Assembly (NCBI GenBank): GCA_021736215.1
Contig: JAIPGI010000001.1
Location: 101,952 to 165,951, forward strand
Source: Candidatus Altimarinota bacterium
Lineage (GTDB): Bacteria > Patescibacteriota > Gracilibacteria > UBA4473
Length of the DNA stretch: 64,000 bases
Direction of reading: 5' to 3'
The notes under the pieces were generated by a model, which was not told the DNA's origin, ran no database searches, and saw nothing but the letters and a program-made list of their open reading frames with translations. Numbering within the stretch: the stretch's first letter is position 1; each line of letters starts with the position of its first letter. The translations under genes and the position numbers were made by a program. Shown here piece by piece: positions 16,886-24,208 of this stretch.

Positions 16886-18553
16886 ATGAAAAAATGGCTT
16901 TTTGGTCTCGGTCTTTTGTTTCTCCCGATGGTCGTTTTTGCCGAAGATGTGCGACCAGAAATAGAAGTACAAATAAGCTCTGCCAATAAACCTACTCAAA
17001 GAGTGAATCCAGGAGCAAAAGGCATAGACCTTTTGCGCATTTGGTTGACGGCTCGAAATCATGGTGACGCAGAAGGAATTGCTCTCAAGAAAATAACATT
17101 TCATTACGATGGAGCAGATCGAGATCAATTTTTGCGATATTATCTTATGCAAGAAAATAAAACATTAGGAAAATTGTCATTAGTAGATACAGACTATTTG
17201 GAGTTTGCAAACCTCAATATTTGGCTCACGGATGGAAATACAGAAGAGCTTCGATTGGTGGCAGATATTTCAGATGGAGATATTTTTGGAGAACATCGAT
17301 TTGAACTGGCTCATCCAGATTTTATCGAAATAAAGAAAAATGATATTCGAGATGCTAACACATACATTTATGGGGATTTCCCCATCCAAGCAAATAAAGT
17401 TCTTATTGGGGAGAGTTTCGAAGCTCCATCATCAGAATGTAATTTGAGAGAGGAACCCGTGTGTGGAACTGATGCCAAAACCTATTACAATCTGTGCATC
17501 CCCTTCCAGAAAGGAATAAAAATTCTTCACGATGGAGCTTGTCAGAGTTGGAGCTTTCCAAAACCAGAAATTTGTACAGAAGACTATCAACCAGTATGTG
17601 GAGACGATGGGAAAACCTACTCCAATATGTGTTTTTTAAATAACAAAGAAGGGGTATACAGAAAACACGATGGTTCCTGTTTCCCAAAAAATTTCGAAAG
17701 GCCCGTTACTTTTGCGCAAGCAGTGGAGCTTTTTGATCTCAAAAACAACGAACTTCAGGAGCTCCGTCCTCGAATTTCTGATGCAGGAATTGATCGATTA
17801 AATGATGTTTCTTTTGTATTGCACCAATATAATTTTTTATTTGATCCGAGACAAAAGCTCATTTCTCAAATTGCAGACTTTTTGGATTTCACTCAAAATC
17901 TTTCAGATCGTATTCGACTGGAACAAGAGGTGGAATTATTGAATGTTTCGGTTGTGGATGCGAGAAGGTCTTCGGCTCGGGAAAAATACGAAAGAGGCAA
18001 AATACCTTTCGCAGATGTAGATGAAGAATCTTGGTTCTTTGTTCCTGTGAAATTTCTTCAACAAAAAGGATGGGCAACGGGCTATGTTGATGAAAACGGA
18101 GAACAAACAGGTCTTTTTCATCCAGATGAATTTGTTACAAAAGCAGAAATAACAAAACTTATTTTTGATATGGCGGAAGTTGATTATGGGACAAGCGAAG
18201 GCGCTGGAAATTCATATGCAGAAAATCACTGGGCAAAAAATATTATTGCTAAAGCAGAAGAAATGGGGTTTTCTCTGTGGTCGGATTTTCCAAATCCCGA
18301 TAAAAAAGCGGGAAGGGAAGAGGTTTTGCGCTTTATTTTTGAAGTCTTTCACGAGGAAATCCCAACCAATTATACAAAAAGTTCATTCTCGGATGTATCG
18401 GATACGTCCCCTTCACTTAACCTTATACAGAAAGCAAGGAATATTGGACTCATTTCTGGATATCCAGATGGAACATTCCGCCCCAAGGATCCCATTCGTC
18501 GAGCGGAGGCCGCAAAGATTGTGAAAACAGCTTTTGATATCCTTAAAAAATAA
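16886..18553 (+). CDS. Secreted Kazal-domain protein with SLH repeats
   Basis: 555 residues. Signal peptide (MKKWLFGLGLLFLPMVVFA). Residues ~25-180 form a beta-rich domain. Two Kazal-type serine-protease-inhibitor modules follow (about 185-219 and 230-266), each with PVCG...G(K/A)TY.N.C and six Cys. Next comes a helical spacer, then three S-layer-homology repeats (about 375-425, 440-490, 500-552; FADVDEESWF, FSDVSDTSPS, GYPDGTFRPKDPIRRAEAAKI). Inferred: a surface-anchored protein that could inhibit host or neighbour proteases. ATG 16886 follows an in-frame TTG. The stop overlaps the radA start. Confidence 0.9.
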   Translation: MKKWLFGLGLLFLPMVVFAEDVRPEIEVQISSANKPTQRVNPGAKGIDLLRIWLTARNHGDAEGIALKKITFHYDGADRDQFLRYYLMQENKTLGKLSLVDTDYLEFANLNIWLTDGNTEELRLVADISDGDIFGEHRFELAHPDFIEIKKNDIRDANTYIYGDFPIQANKVLIGESFEAPSSECNLREEPVCGTDAKTYYNLCIPFQKGIKILHDGACQSWSFPKPEICTEDYQPVCGDDGKTYSNMCFLNNKEGVYRKHDGSCFPKNFERPVTFAQAVELFDLKNNELQELRPRISDAGIDRLNDVSFVLHQYNFLFDPRQKLISQIADFLDFTQNLSDRIRLEQEVELLNVSVVDARRSSAREKYERGKIPFADVDEESWFFVPVKFLQQKGWATGYVDENGEQTGLFHPDEFVTKAEITKLIFDMAEVDYGTSEGAGNSYAENHWAKNIIAKAEEMGFSLWSDFPNPDKKAGREEVLRFIFEVFHEEIPTNYTKSSFSDVSDTSPSLNLIQKARNIGLISGYPDGTFRPKDPIRRAEAAKIVKTAFDILKK

Positions 18554-19911
18554 TGGGAAAGTCCGCAGAAAATTTTTTATGTACTGAATGTGGGGATACA
18601 TTTTCTAAATGGGTTGGGAAGTGTCCGAGTTGTAATGAATGGAATACGCTCAAAGAGTTTCGCGAGAGCAAGGCCGTTGGGGGGAAATCAAAAACAAAGG
18701 GAAAGAATCTTACACAAGTCGAGGCATTGAAACCTCCAAAACAAACCGAGTTGGTCGAAAGATTCTCATCAGGAATTGAGGAATTTGATCGCGTCACAGG
18801 GAAAATTTTTCCAGGAAGTTTTATCCTCTTTGGAGGAAGTCCGGGGGTAGGGAAATCAACGCTCGCCTTACAAATTTTTCTCAATATAAAAGGGGCGATG
18901 TACTTCTCTGGAGAAGAGAGTGCTGAACAAGTATTTCATAGGGCAAGTCGGCTAGAGACGCGATTAATCGCGTCTCTACAAAATAACATTTTTTCTACCA
19001 ATTCCCTTGAAGATATCGTTGAAACCATTGAACGAAATAGCCCTCCTTTTGCCATCGTAGATTCTATTCAAATGGTCGGATTAGAAAATTCTTCTCTGGG
19101 GCAGATTTCGCAGATCAAAGAAAACGCGGAGATTCTCTTGCGCCTTGCGAAATCAACCGGAACCACAATTCTCATTATCGGACACGTGACCAAAAATGAA
19201 GAAATCGCTGGGCCCAAGATTCTTGAACACATTGTCGACACGGTACTACAGCTTGAGGGAGAAGAAAATTCAGGCATCAGGATTTTGCGTTCCCCCAAGA
19301 ATCGATTCGGATCAACTCTTGAGGTCGGCGTTTTTGAAATGACATCAACAGGGCTTCGAGAACTGGCGAATCCTTCAGAATTCTTTTTGGCGGAACGGGC
19401 AGAAAATTCCTTTGGTTCAGCGATTACCGTGGTTCGCGAAGGTTCGAGAAACTTTCTCATGGAGATTCAGGTGCTTACCGTCCAGACAAATTTCGGACTT
19501 CCCCGTCGCACTTCTCATGGGATGGATTTATCCAAGTTCCATTTAATGCTCGCGGTGATTTCCAAATTCACTCCCTTCAAATGCGAAACCTTTGATGCGT
19601 ATCTTAATATCATCGGAGGGCTCAGAATCAAAGAACCTTCGGCAGATTTGGCGGTTGTAGCAGCGATTTTGAGTTCTCGTGCCGAGAAAGAAATCCCCGC
19701 TCACACGATTATTTTGGGAGAAGTGGGGTTATCAGGAGAAATCCGTTCGGTTGCCTACCTTGAATCTCGTCTTCTCGAAGCAGAAAAACTTGGATTCAAG
19801 CGTGCGATAGTTCCGCGTATCCGAGAGAAATTTGAAAAACCAAAAAGAATGCAGGTCGTAGAAGTGAAGTCCGTGTTGGAATTGATGAAGGAGATATTAC
19901 GAGAAAACTAA
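18553..19911 (+). CDS. radA: DNA repair protein RadA/Sms
   Basis: Branch-migration helicase of homologous recombination. 452 residues. N-terminal zinc finger CTECG...CPSC, Walker A GGSPGVGKST, the RadA signature KNRFG, and a C-terminal Lon-like domain. TAATG overlap with the preceding gene. The exact 26-bp palindrome also present in the phosphohexomutase gene interrupts the region after the HRASRL helix and adds ETRLIASL in frame. Confidence 0.96.
   Translation: MGKSAENFLCTECGDTFSKWVGKCPSCNEWNTLKEFRESKAVGGKSKTKGKNLTQVEALKPPKQTELVERFSSGIEEFDRVTGKIFPGSFILFGGSPGVGKSTLALQIFLNIKGAMYFSGEESAEQVFHRASRLETRLIASLQNNIFSTNSLEDIVETIERNSPPFAIVDSIQMVGLENSSLGQISQIKENAEILLRLAKSTGTTILIIGHVTKNEEIAGPKILEHIVDTVLQLEGEENSGIRILRSPKNRFGSTLEVGVFEMTSTGLRELANPSEFFLAERAENSFGSAITVVREGSRNFLMEIQVLTVQTNFGLPRRTSHGMDLSKFHLMLAVISKFTPFKCETFDAYLNIIGGLRIKEPSADLAVVAAILSSRAEKEIPAHTIILGEVGLSGEIRSVAYLESRLLEAEKLGFKRAIVPRIREKFEKPKRMQVVEVKSVLELMKEILREN
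18953..18978. repeat. 26-bp perfect palindrome inside radA
   Basis: Identical to 11173-11198 and read in the same frame (ETRLIASL). Confidence 0.9.
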
Positions 19912-19925
19912 ATTATTCCTTCTTG

Positions 19926-20043
19926 TCCCCCCCGTGAAGACGGGGGTCCAAAGCTAATAGCATAAAAGAATGAGTGCTAACACTTGTTAATCTCTGTGCT
20001 TACGGAATAGAAGTTTTAGATCCCCAGCCTACGCGGGGATGAC
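19926..20043. repeat. Palindromic repeats in radA/HD intergenic region
   Basis: Two hairpins: CCCCCGT...GACGGGGG (19926-19948) and ATCCCCAGCCTACGCGGGGAT followed by GAC (20020-20043). Lies between convergent genes. Same style as the GGAATGAC repeats. Confidence 0.55.
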
Positions 20044-20054
20044 GATGATTGCGT

Positions 20055-20591
20055 CTACTTTCCTCCCCCAAGTAAATCATAAATCTCATTTTCGATCCTT
20101 AAGAGTCGGAATTCTGCCATTTTGAGAGCAAGAACTCGGTCAATGTCATGTTTTTTTCGATGCTGAATTTCAAGAATTCGCTCTTTGATATCGGTGATTT
20201 CTTGGTTGTGATCACAGACAAGGTCCGCAAAAATAACAATCTTATTTTCAAGAGTTGTGGGGAGATAGGCTTTTTCATCGATTCCCTCAAGAAGATGAAT
20301 TTCGTATACATATCCGTGCAAAACGATATCGGCAATGTCTGACATCCCTTCTTTTTGCAAAATTTCAACAGAGTTAATTTCATGATGTCCGGTAGGAATG
20401 CCATATCCTATATCATGGAGGAGTCCAGCGAGACGGACTTTTTCGGGATTTACTTTCTGCTTGGGATACTTCGTTTTAATTTTCGTCGCCGTACGAAAGG
20501 CAATCTCAGCCACTCCTTCGGAATGACGAATCCTTTTTTCATCAGAGATATATTTTTTGAGAAGGGCTAGCCCTTGAGCATAGGGAATCAT
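20055..20591 (-). CDS. HD-domain phosphohydrolase
   Basis: 178 residues. HD superfamily metal-dependent phosphohydrolase: His22 region (RIRHSEGVAEIA), the HD dyad in AGLLHDIGYG, HH in PTGHHEINS, and a late Asp in FADLVCDH. Substrate unknown (nucleotide or small phosphoester). Stands alone between two repeat regions. Confidence 0.85.
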   Translation of the reverse strand: MIPYAQGLALLKKYISDEKRIRHSEGVAEIAFRTATKIKTKYPKQKVNPEKVRLAGLLHDIGYGIPTGHHEINSVEILQKEGMSDIADIVLHGYVYEIHLLEGIDEKAYLPTTLENKIVIFADLVCDHNQEITDIKERILEIQHRKKHDIDRVLALKMAEFRLLRIENEIYDLLGGGK

Positions 20592-20687
20592 GGCAGAAGG
20601 TATGCTACATTTTCGTTTTTTAAAAGAAAAGAATGTTTCATTTGGGAGTTGATGGAAAAAGTGTTACGAGAAAATGAAAGACCTCCC

Positions 20688-20865
20688 GTCATCCTGGCTC
20701 TCGCCGCTGCGTAGCTATGGCGTAGCATGGTGTCCAGGATCTGATGAGTGGTTATCGTTCTTGTTGAGCGAAGAGAATTATTTTTGCATGAGTATTCTGT
20801 CCCACCAAAGCGAAATTTTGCATAGTATTTCTAAAGTCACAAGATTCCGGACGAGCCGGAATGAC
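20688..20865. repeat. Composite palindromic repeat (GTCATCC...GGAATGAC)
   Basis: Starts GTCATCCTGG with a long imperfect hairpin containing TAGCTATGGCGTAGC, ends ATTCCGGACGAGCCGGAATGAC. Same outer ends as 10870-10977. Fills the gap between the valS 3' end and the HD gene. Confidence 0.6.
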
Positions 20866-20871
20866 CAAAGG

Positions 20872-23800
20872 TTAAGAGAGTTTTTTCAGTTTTTCTTTCG
20901 CATCGGATAGCTCTTTTTTTGTTTGATCAACGAGAGATCTTGGTGCTTTTTCGATATAAGCTTTATTTTTGAGACGGGCATCAAGTCCTTTTATATGGGC
21001 TTCTAGAGCAGTTTTTTCTTTCTCGATTCGCCCTTCGTCCACAGGAACATCGATAAAAATCTCAAAACCCCCAACAACAATTTTTACAGCTTTTTTCGTA
21101 TCAACTGAGCCTTGTTTTCCCCCTGCCAAAGTCTCAATAAGGGCAATCATTGGGGAATCGGGTTTTCCCGCAATCTGAATAGATAATTTTTCTTTGGGAT
21201 TTAATTTTTTTTCGGAGCGAACGCGGCGAATTTCTGTAACAATATTCTGAATTTCTTCAAAAACCTTCTCAGCTTTTTTATCTTCGAAATCGATTTTTGG
21301 AACCGTTTGTTCAATAAGAAATCCCTCGCTTCCGAGCTCTTTCCACAGAGTTTCCGTGACAAAAGGACACAAGGGATGCACGAGTTTCAGAATCTCCAAA
21401 AACACATATTTCAAAAATTCAGGGTTCGGTTCCACCTTACTCGCTTCAATATACCAGTCACAGAATTCATCCCACACAAAGTGATAAATTTTGTCTCCAG
21501 CGGCGGATATTTCGTATTTTTGCAAGTATGTTGCAATTTCTCCAGAAACCCGCGCTAGGCGCGATAAAATCCATTTATCAGCCAAGCTTTTACAACCCGG
21601 GTTCTTGGATTTTTGAACCCGGGTTGAGAGAGTGGAAGTTTGCATCTTCACAAACCTCCCCGCATTCCAGAGTTTATTGACGAAATTTCTATATCCAGAA
21701 ATTTTTCCTTTTCCGATGGGAATGGGGTTCTCAGGGCTCGTTCCGACCACAAGACTTAGTCTTACCGCATCGGCGCCAAACTCATCAATCATATCGATGG
21801 GATCGATCCCATTGCCTTTGGATTTCGACATTTTTTGTCCTTTCTCATCGCAGACCAAGCCATGTAAATATACCGTATGAAAAGGATATTTTCCCGTGGC
21901 ATATCGACCAAACATAATCATTCTCGCGACCCAGAAAAATAAAATATCCCATCCCGTCTCCAAGACATCCGTTGGATAAAACTTCTGATAATCAGGAGAT
22001 TCTGTGTCAGGCCAGCCCAAAGTTGAGAATGGCCATAGAGCCGAAGAAAACCAGGTATCTAAGGTATCAGGATCTTGATGCAATTTCTTCCCTTCTGGGA
22101 ACTTGAGGAATCGCATGGTGCGAAGGTGCGCATTCCCAATACTCCATCCTTGGCAAAATTCATCAAACCCTTCGCCAGACTTTTCCTCATGCAGGGCAAA
22201 TAAAACCCCTAACATCGCTCCATGAGAAATAACAAGAACATTTTTTTCTTTCGCGAGTTTTTCAAGGACACCTTTTCCTCGGGAAATTAAATGATCAAAG
22301 CTTTCTCGACTTGTTCCTTCTTTTACCTTGGTGATTTTATCCATCAGGGTTACATGAGTTCTCCCAAATGTTTTTTCGATAGACTTTCCTTCCAAGTGTC
22401 CAAAGTCTATTTCATGAAGTTCTGGCCAGATTTCTAAATTTTTAATCCCTAATTCTTTTTGTATGATTTCGGCGGTTTCTCGTGCTCGATCAAGATTGGA
22501 ACAAATAATTTTCTTAATTTTTTTATGCTTCGCTTCGTGAGCGAGTTTCAGAGCTTGAGCGCGTCCCTTTTCTGTCAGGGAGACCTCTTTGGTTGATCCC
22601 TGCATGATGCCCTTGGCATTCCATTCACTCTCTCCGTGCCGAGCGAGAAAAACAATATTTTCCTCAGGAATATGAATCGTTCCTTTTTCGTCATACCAGA
22701 CGGGAATCCGATGTCCCCACCAAATCTGACGAGAGATACACCAATCTCTCAAGTTATCAATCCATTGGAAATAAGTTTTTTCGAATCGTTCAGGAATGAT
22801 TTTGACATCGCCCTTGCGAACAGCGTCTTGCGTCAATTTTTTGAGAGTTGTTTTTTCCCCCGTCCATTTGTCTGTAAATTCTTTCTCGACGCTCACAAAC
22901 CACTGGGGAGAAAGCATGGGTTCGACCACCGTTTCTGATCGATAACAAAACCCGATGTTGTGGGTATGGGGAACTTTTTTTACAAACCACTGGCTCGGCT
23001 TCGTGAGTTCTACGCGACAATGTTCTCGCGTTTTTCCGTGAAATTCTTTGGGTACTTCGGTAATAGGGAGCATTGTTCCATCAAACCCAATCACCTGAAG
23101 TTTTGGGAGATTATGTCTCTCTCCAATCTCAAAATCGTTTGGATCATGAGCAGGGGTGACCTTGAGAGTGGCTGTTCCAAAACTTAAGTCTACATGCTCA
23201 TCAGCAATAACTGGAATTTCTCGTCCAGAAAAAGGAACAAGAACTTTCTTTCCCACAAATTTTTTCGCTCGTTTATCTTTTGGATGGAGAGCAACGGCCG
23301 TATCGCCAAAAATAGTTTCAGGACGAGTTGTAGCGACTTCCAAATACTCCTTTGGGCTATCAGTGAAGAAATATTTATAGTGATAGAGACCTCCTTCTAC
23401 TTCTCGATACTCCACTTCATCATCCGATAACACTGATTGAGCTCCTACAGACCAATTAATCATCCTGTGTCCACGAACGATGAGACCATCCTCATAGAGC
23501 ATCTTGAAGATAGTATTGACCGCATAATTTCTCTCATCATCAAAGGTATACGCTTCTCTCGACCAATCGAGCCATGACCCCATTTTTTTGATCTGATGGA
23601 CGATTCGATCGTGTTTTTCTTGGGCGAATTTTTTACACTCTTCTAAAAATTTCTCACGACTCATTTCTTCTCGATTCTGCATACCGAGGTGCTTGAGCAC
23701 GACATTTTCGGTGGCGATAGCGGCATGATCGGTTCCGGGGACCCAGAGAACTTCATGCCCTGTCATTTTTTTATACCGGATCATGGTGTCCTCAATCGCC

Positions 23801-23967
23801 AGCATCGCGGCGTGTCCGAGGTGGAGTTGTCCTGTAACATTTGGCGGGGGAAGGGGAATGGTAAATTGTTTTTTCTGTGACGTATTGTTTGCATTCATAA
23901 GTTTCGCGTCTTCCCAAGATTGATAAATCTTGTCTTCGGTTGATTTGTGATCATAGGCTTTATCCAT
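20872..23967 (-). CDS. valS: Valyl-tRNA synthetase with inserted histidine-phosphatase domain
   Basis: Class I synthetase. HIGH-like GQLHLGHA (46-53), editing domain about 200-370, KMSKS at 712-716, anticodon-binding domain, C-terminal coiled coil. 1,031 residues, longer than usual. Between IPVWY (421-425) and QDPDTLDTWFSS (631-642), where homologs carry a small zinc module, sits a complete phosphoglycerate-mutase-like domain (about 436-628): LARHGESEWN, NLDRARETAE, ELHEIDFG and ISHGA keep all catalytic His/Arg/Glu residues. A CCCGGGTTC palindrome adds about 15 residues near 779-793. Controlled by a Val-codon attenuator. Confidence 0.96.
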   Translation of the reverse strand: MDKAYDHKSTEDKIYQSWEDAKLMNANNTSQKKQFTIPLPPPNVTGQLHLGHAAMLAIEDTMIRYKKMTGHEVLWVPGTDHAAIATENVVLKHLGMQNREEMSREKFLEECKKFAQEKHDRIVHQIKKMGSWLDWSREAYTFDDERNYAVNTIFKMLYEDGLIVRGHRMINWSVGAQSVLSDDEVEYREVEGGLYHYKYFFTDSPKEYLEVATTRPETIFGDTAVALHPKDKRAKKFVGKKVLVPFSGREIPVIADEHVDLSFGTATLKVTPAHDPNDFEIGERHNLPKLQVIGFDGTMLPITEVPKEFHGKTREHCRVELTKPSQWFVKKVPHTHNIGFCYRSETVVEPMLSPQWFVSVEKEFTDKWTGEKTTLKKLTQDAVRKGDVKIIPERFEKTYFQWIDNLRDWCISRQIWWGHRIPVWYDEKGTIHIPEENIVFLARHGESEWNAKGIMQGSTKEVSLTEKGRAQALKLAHEAKHKKIKKIICSNLDRARETAEIIQKELGIKNLEIWPELHEIDFGHLEGKSIEKTFGRTHVTLMDKITKVKEGTSRESFDHLISRGKGVLEKLAKEKNVLVISHGAMLGVLFALHEEKSGEGFDEFCQGWSIGNAHLRTMRFLKFPEGKKLHQDPDTLDTWFSSALWPFSTLGWPDTESPDYQKFYPTDVLETGWDILFFWVARMIMFGRYATGKYPFHTVYLHGLVCDEKGQKMSKSKGNGIDPIDMIDEFGADAVRLSLVVGTSPENPIPIGKGKISGYRNFVNKLWNAGRFVKMQTSTLSTRVQKSKNPGCKSLADKWILSRLARVSGEIATYLQKYEISAAGDKIYHFVWDEFCDWYIEASKVEPNPEFLKYVFLEILKLVHPLCPFVTETLWKELGSEGFLIEQTVPKIDFEDKKAEKVFEEIQNIVTEIRRVRSEKKLNPKEKLSIQIAGKPDSPMIALIETLAGGKQGSVDTKKAVKIVVGGFEIFIDVPVDEGRIEKEKTALEAHIKGLDARLKNKAYIEKAPRSLVDQTKKELSDAKEKLKKLS
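21520..21536. repeat. TTGCAA-N5-TTGCAA motif in valS
   Basis: TTGCAAGTATGTTGCAA, exact. Encodes IATYLQK on the minus strand. Confidence 0.8.
21593..21626. repeat. CCCGGGTTC palindromic element inside valS
   Basis: CAACCCGGGTTC ... GAACCCGGGTTG, 12-bp arms. In frame; supplies STRVQKSKNPGC to the protein between the catalytic and anticodon-binding domains. Confidence 0.85.
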
Positions 23968-23982
23968 TTTCGCAGAGAGTAT

Positions 23983-24008
23983 AAAAAAAACCTCGCGGTT
24001 ATGCGAGG
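23983..24008 (-). terminator. valS leader terminator (attenuator)
   Basis: Minus strand CCTCGC-ATAACC-GCGAGG followed by eight T, ending 15 bp before the valS ATG. No minus-strand gene lies between it and the promoter at 24107-24135 other than the leader ORF. Confidence 0.9.
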
Positions 24009-24033
24009 CGGTTTCAAAAATTTCAAGCCTCGC
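24003..24033 (-). promoter_or_regulatory. valS antiterminator hairpin
   Basis: GCGAGGC (24033-24027) pairs perfectly with GCCTCGC (24009-24003) across a 17-nt loop. The second arm is also the 5' arm of the terminator, so the two structures exclude each other. Confidence 0.85.
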
Positions 24034-24039
24034 TGTTTT

Positions 24040-24102
24040 CTAAATAACCACGACAACTACGTCACGGATATTGTTTAAAACAAGAGGAGCGAAATCCATC
24101 AT
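24040..24102 (-). CDS. ValS leader peptide (attenuation)
   Basis: 20 codons starting ATG ATG and ending with GTA GTT GTC GTG GTT ATT TAG: five consecutive Val codons using all four synonyms, then Ile and stop. The stop lies 6 nt before the antiterminator arm. A ribosome stalled on the Val run would leave 24033-24027 free, while one at the stop would cover it. Predicted transcription start is within a few bases of the ATG, so this leader may be translated leaderless. Function inferred from layout. Confidence 0.88.
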   Translation of the reverse strand: MMDFAPLVLNNIRDVVVVVI

Positions 24103-24106
24103 AAAC

Positions 24107-24135
24107 AATGTATGAAAAATGATTTGAGATGTCAA
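24107..24135 (-). promoter_or_regulatory. valS promoter
   Basis: TTGACA (24135-24130), 17-bp spacer, TACATT (24112-24107). Start of transcription expected near 24100, at the leader ATG pair. Confidence 0.6.
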
Positions 24136-24153
24136 ATTGTGGCCCCTTGGTAC

Positions 24154-24181
24154 TTGACAAATCGCTATACTTAGGTATAAG
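24154..24181 (+). promoter_or_regulatory. Promoter of the 1,000-residue unknown protein
   Basis: TTGACA (24154-24159), 16-bp spacer, TATAAG (24176-24181). Divergent from the valS promoter. Confidence 0.6.
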
Positions 24182-24208
24182 AGTATTAAATTGAAATTAA
24201 ATCAAGAA

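Noticed and set aside
19970..19980. GAGTGCTAA, half of a CIRCE (HrcA) element
   Set aside because: The matching TTAGCACTC arm 9 bp upstream is absent and no chaperone gene follows.
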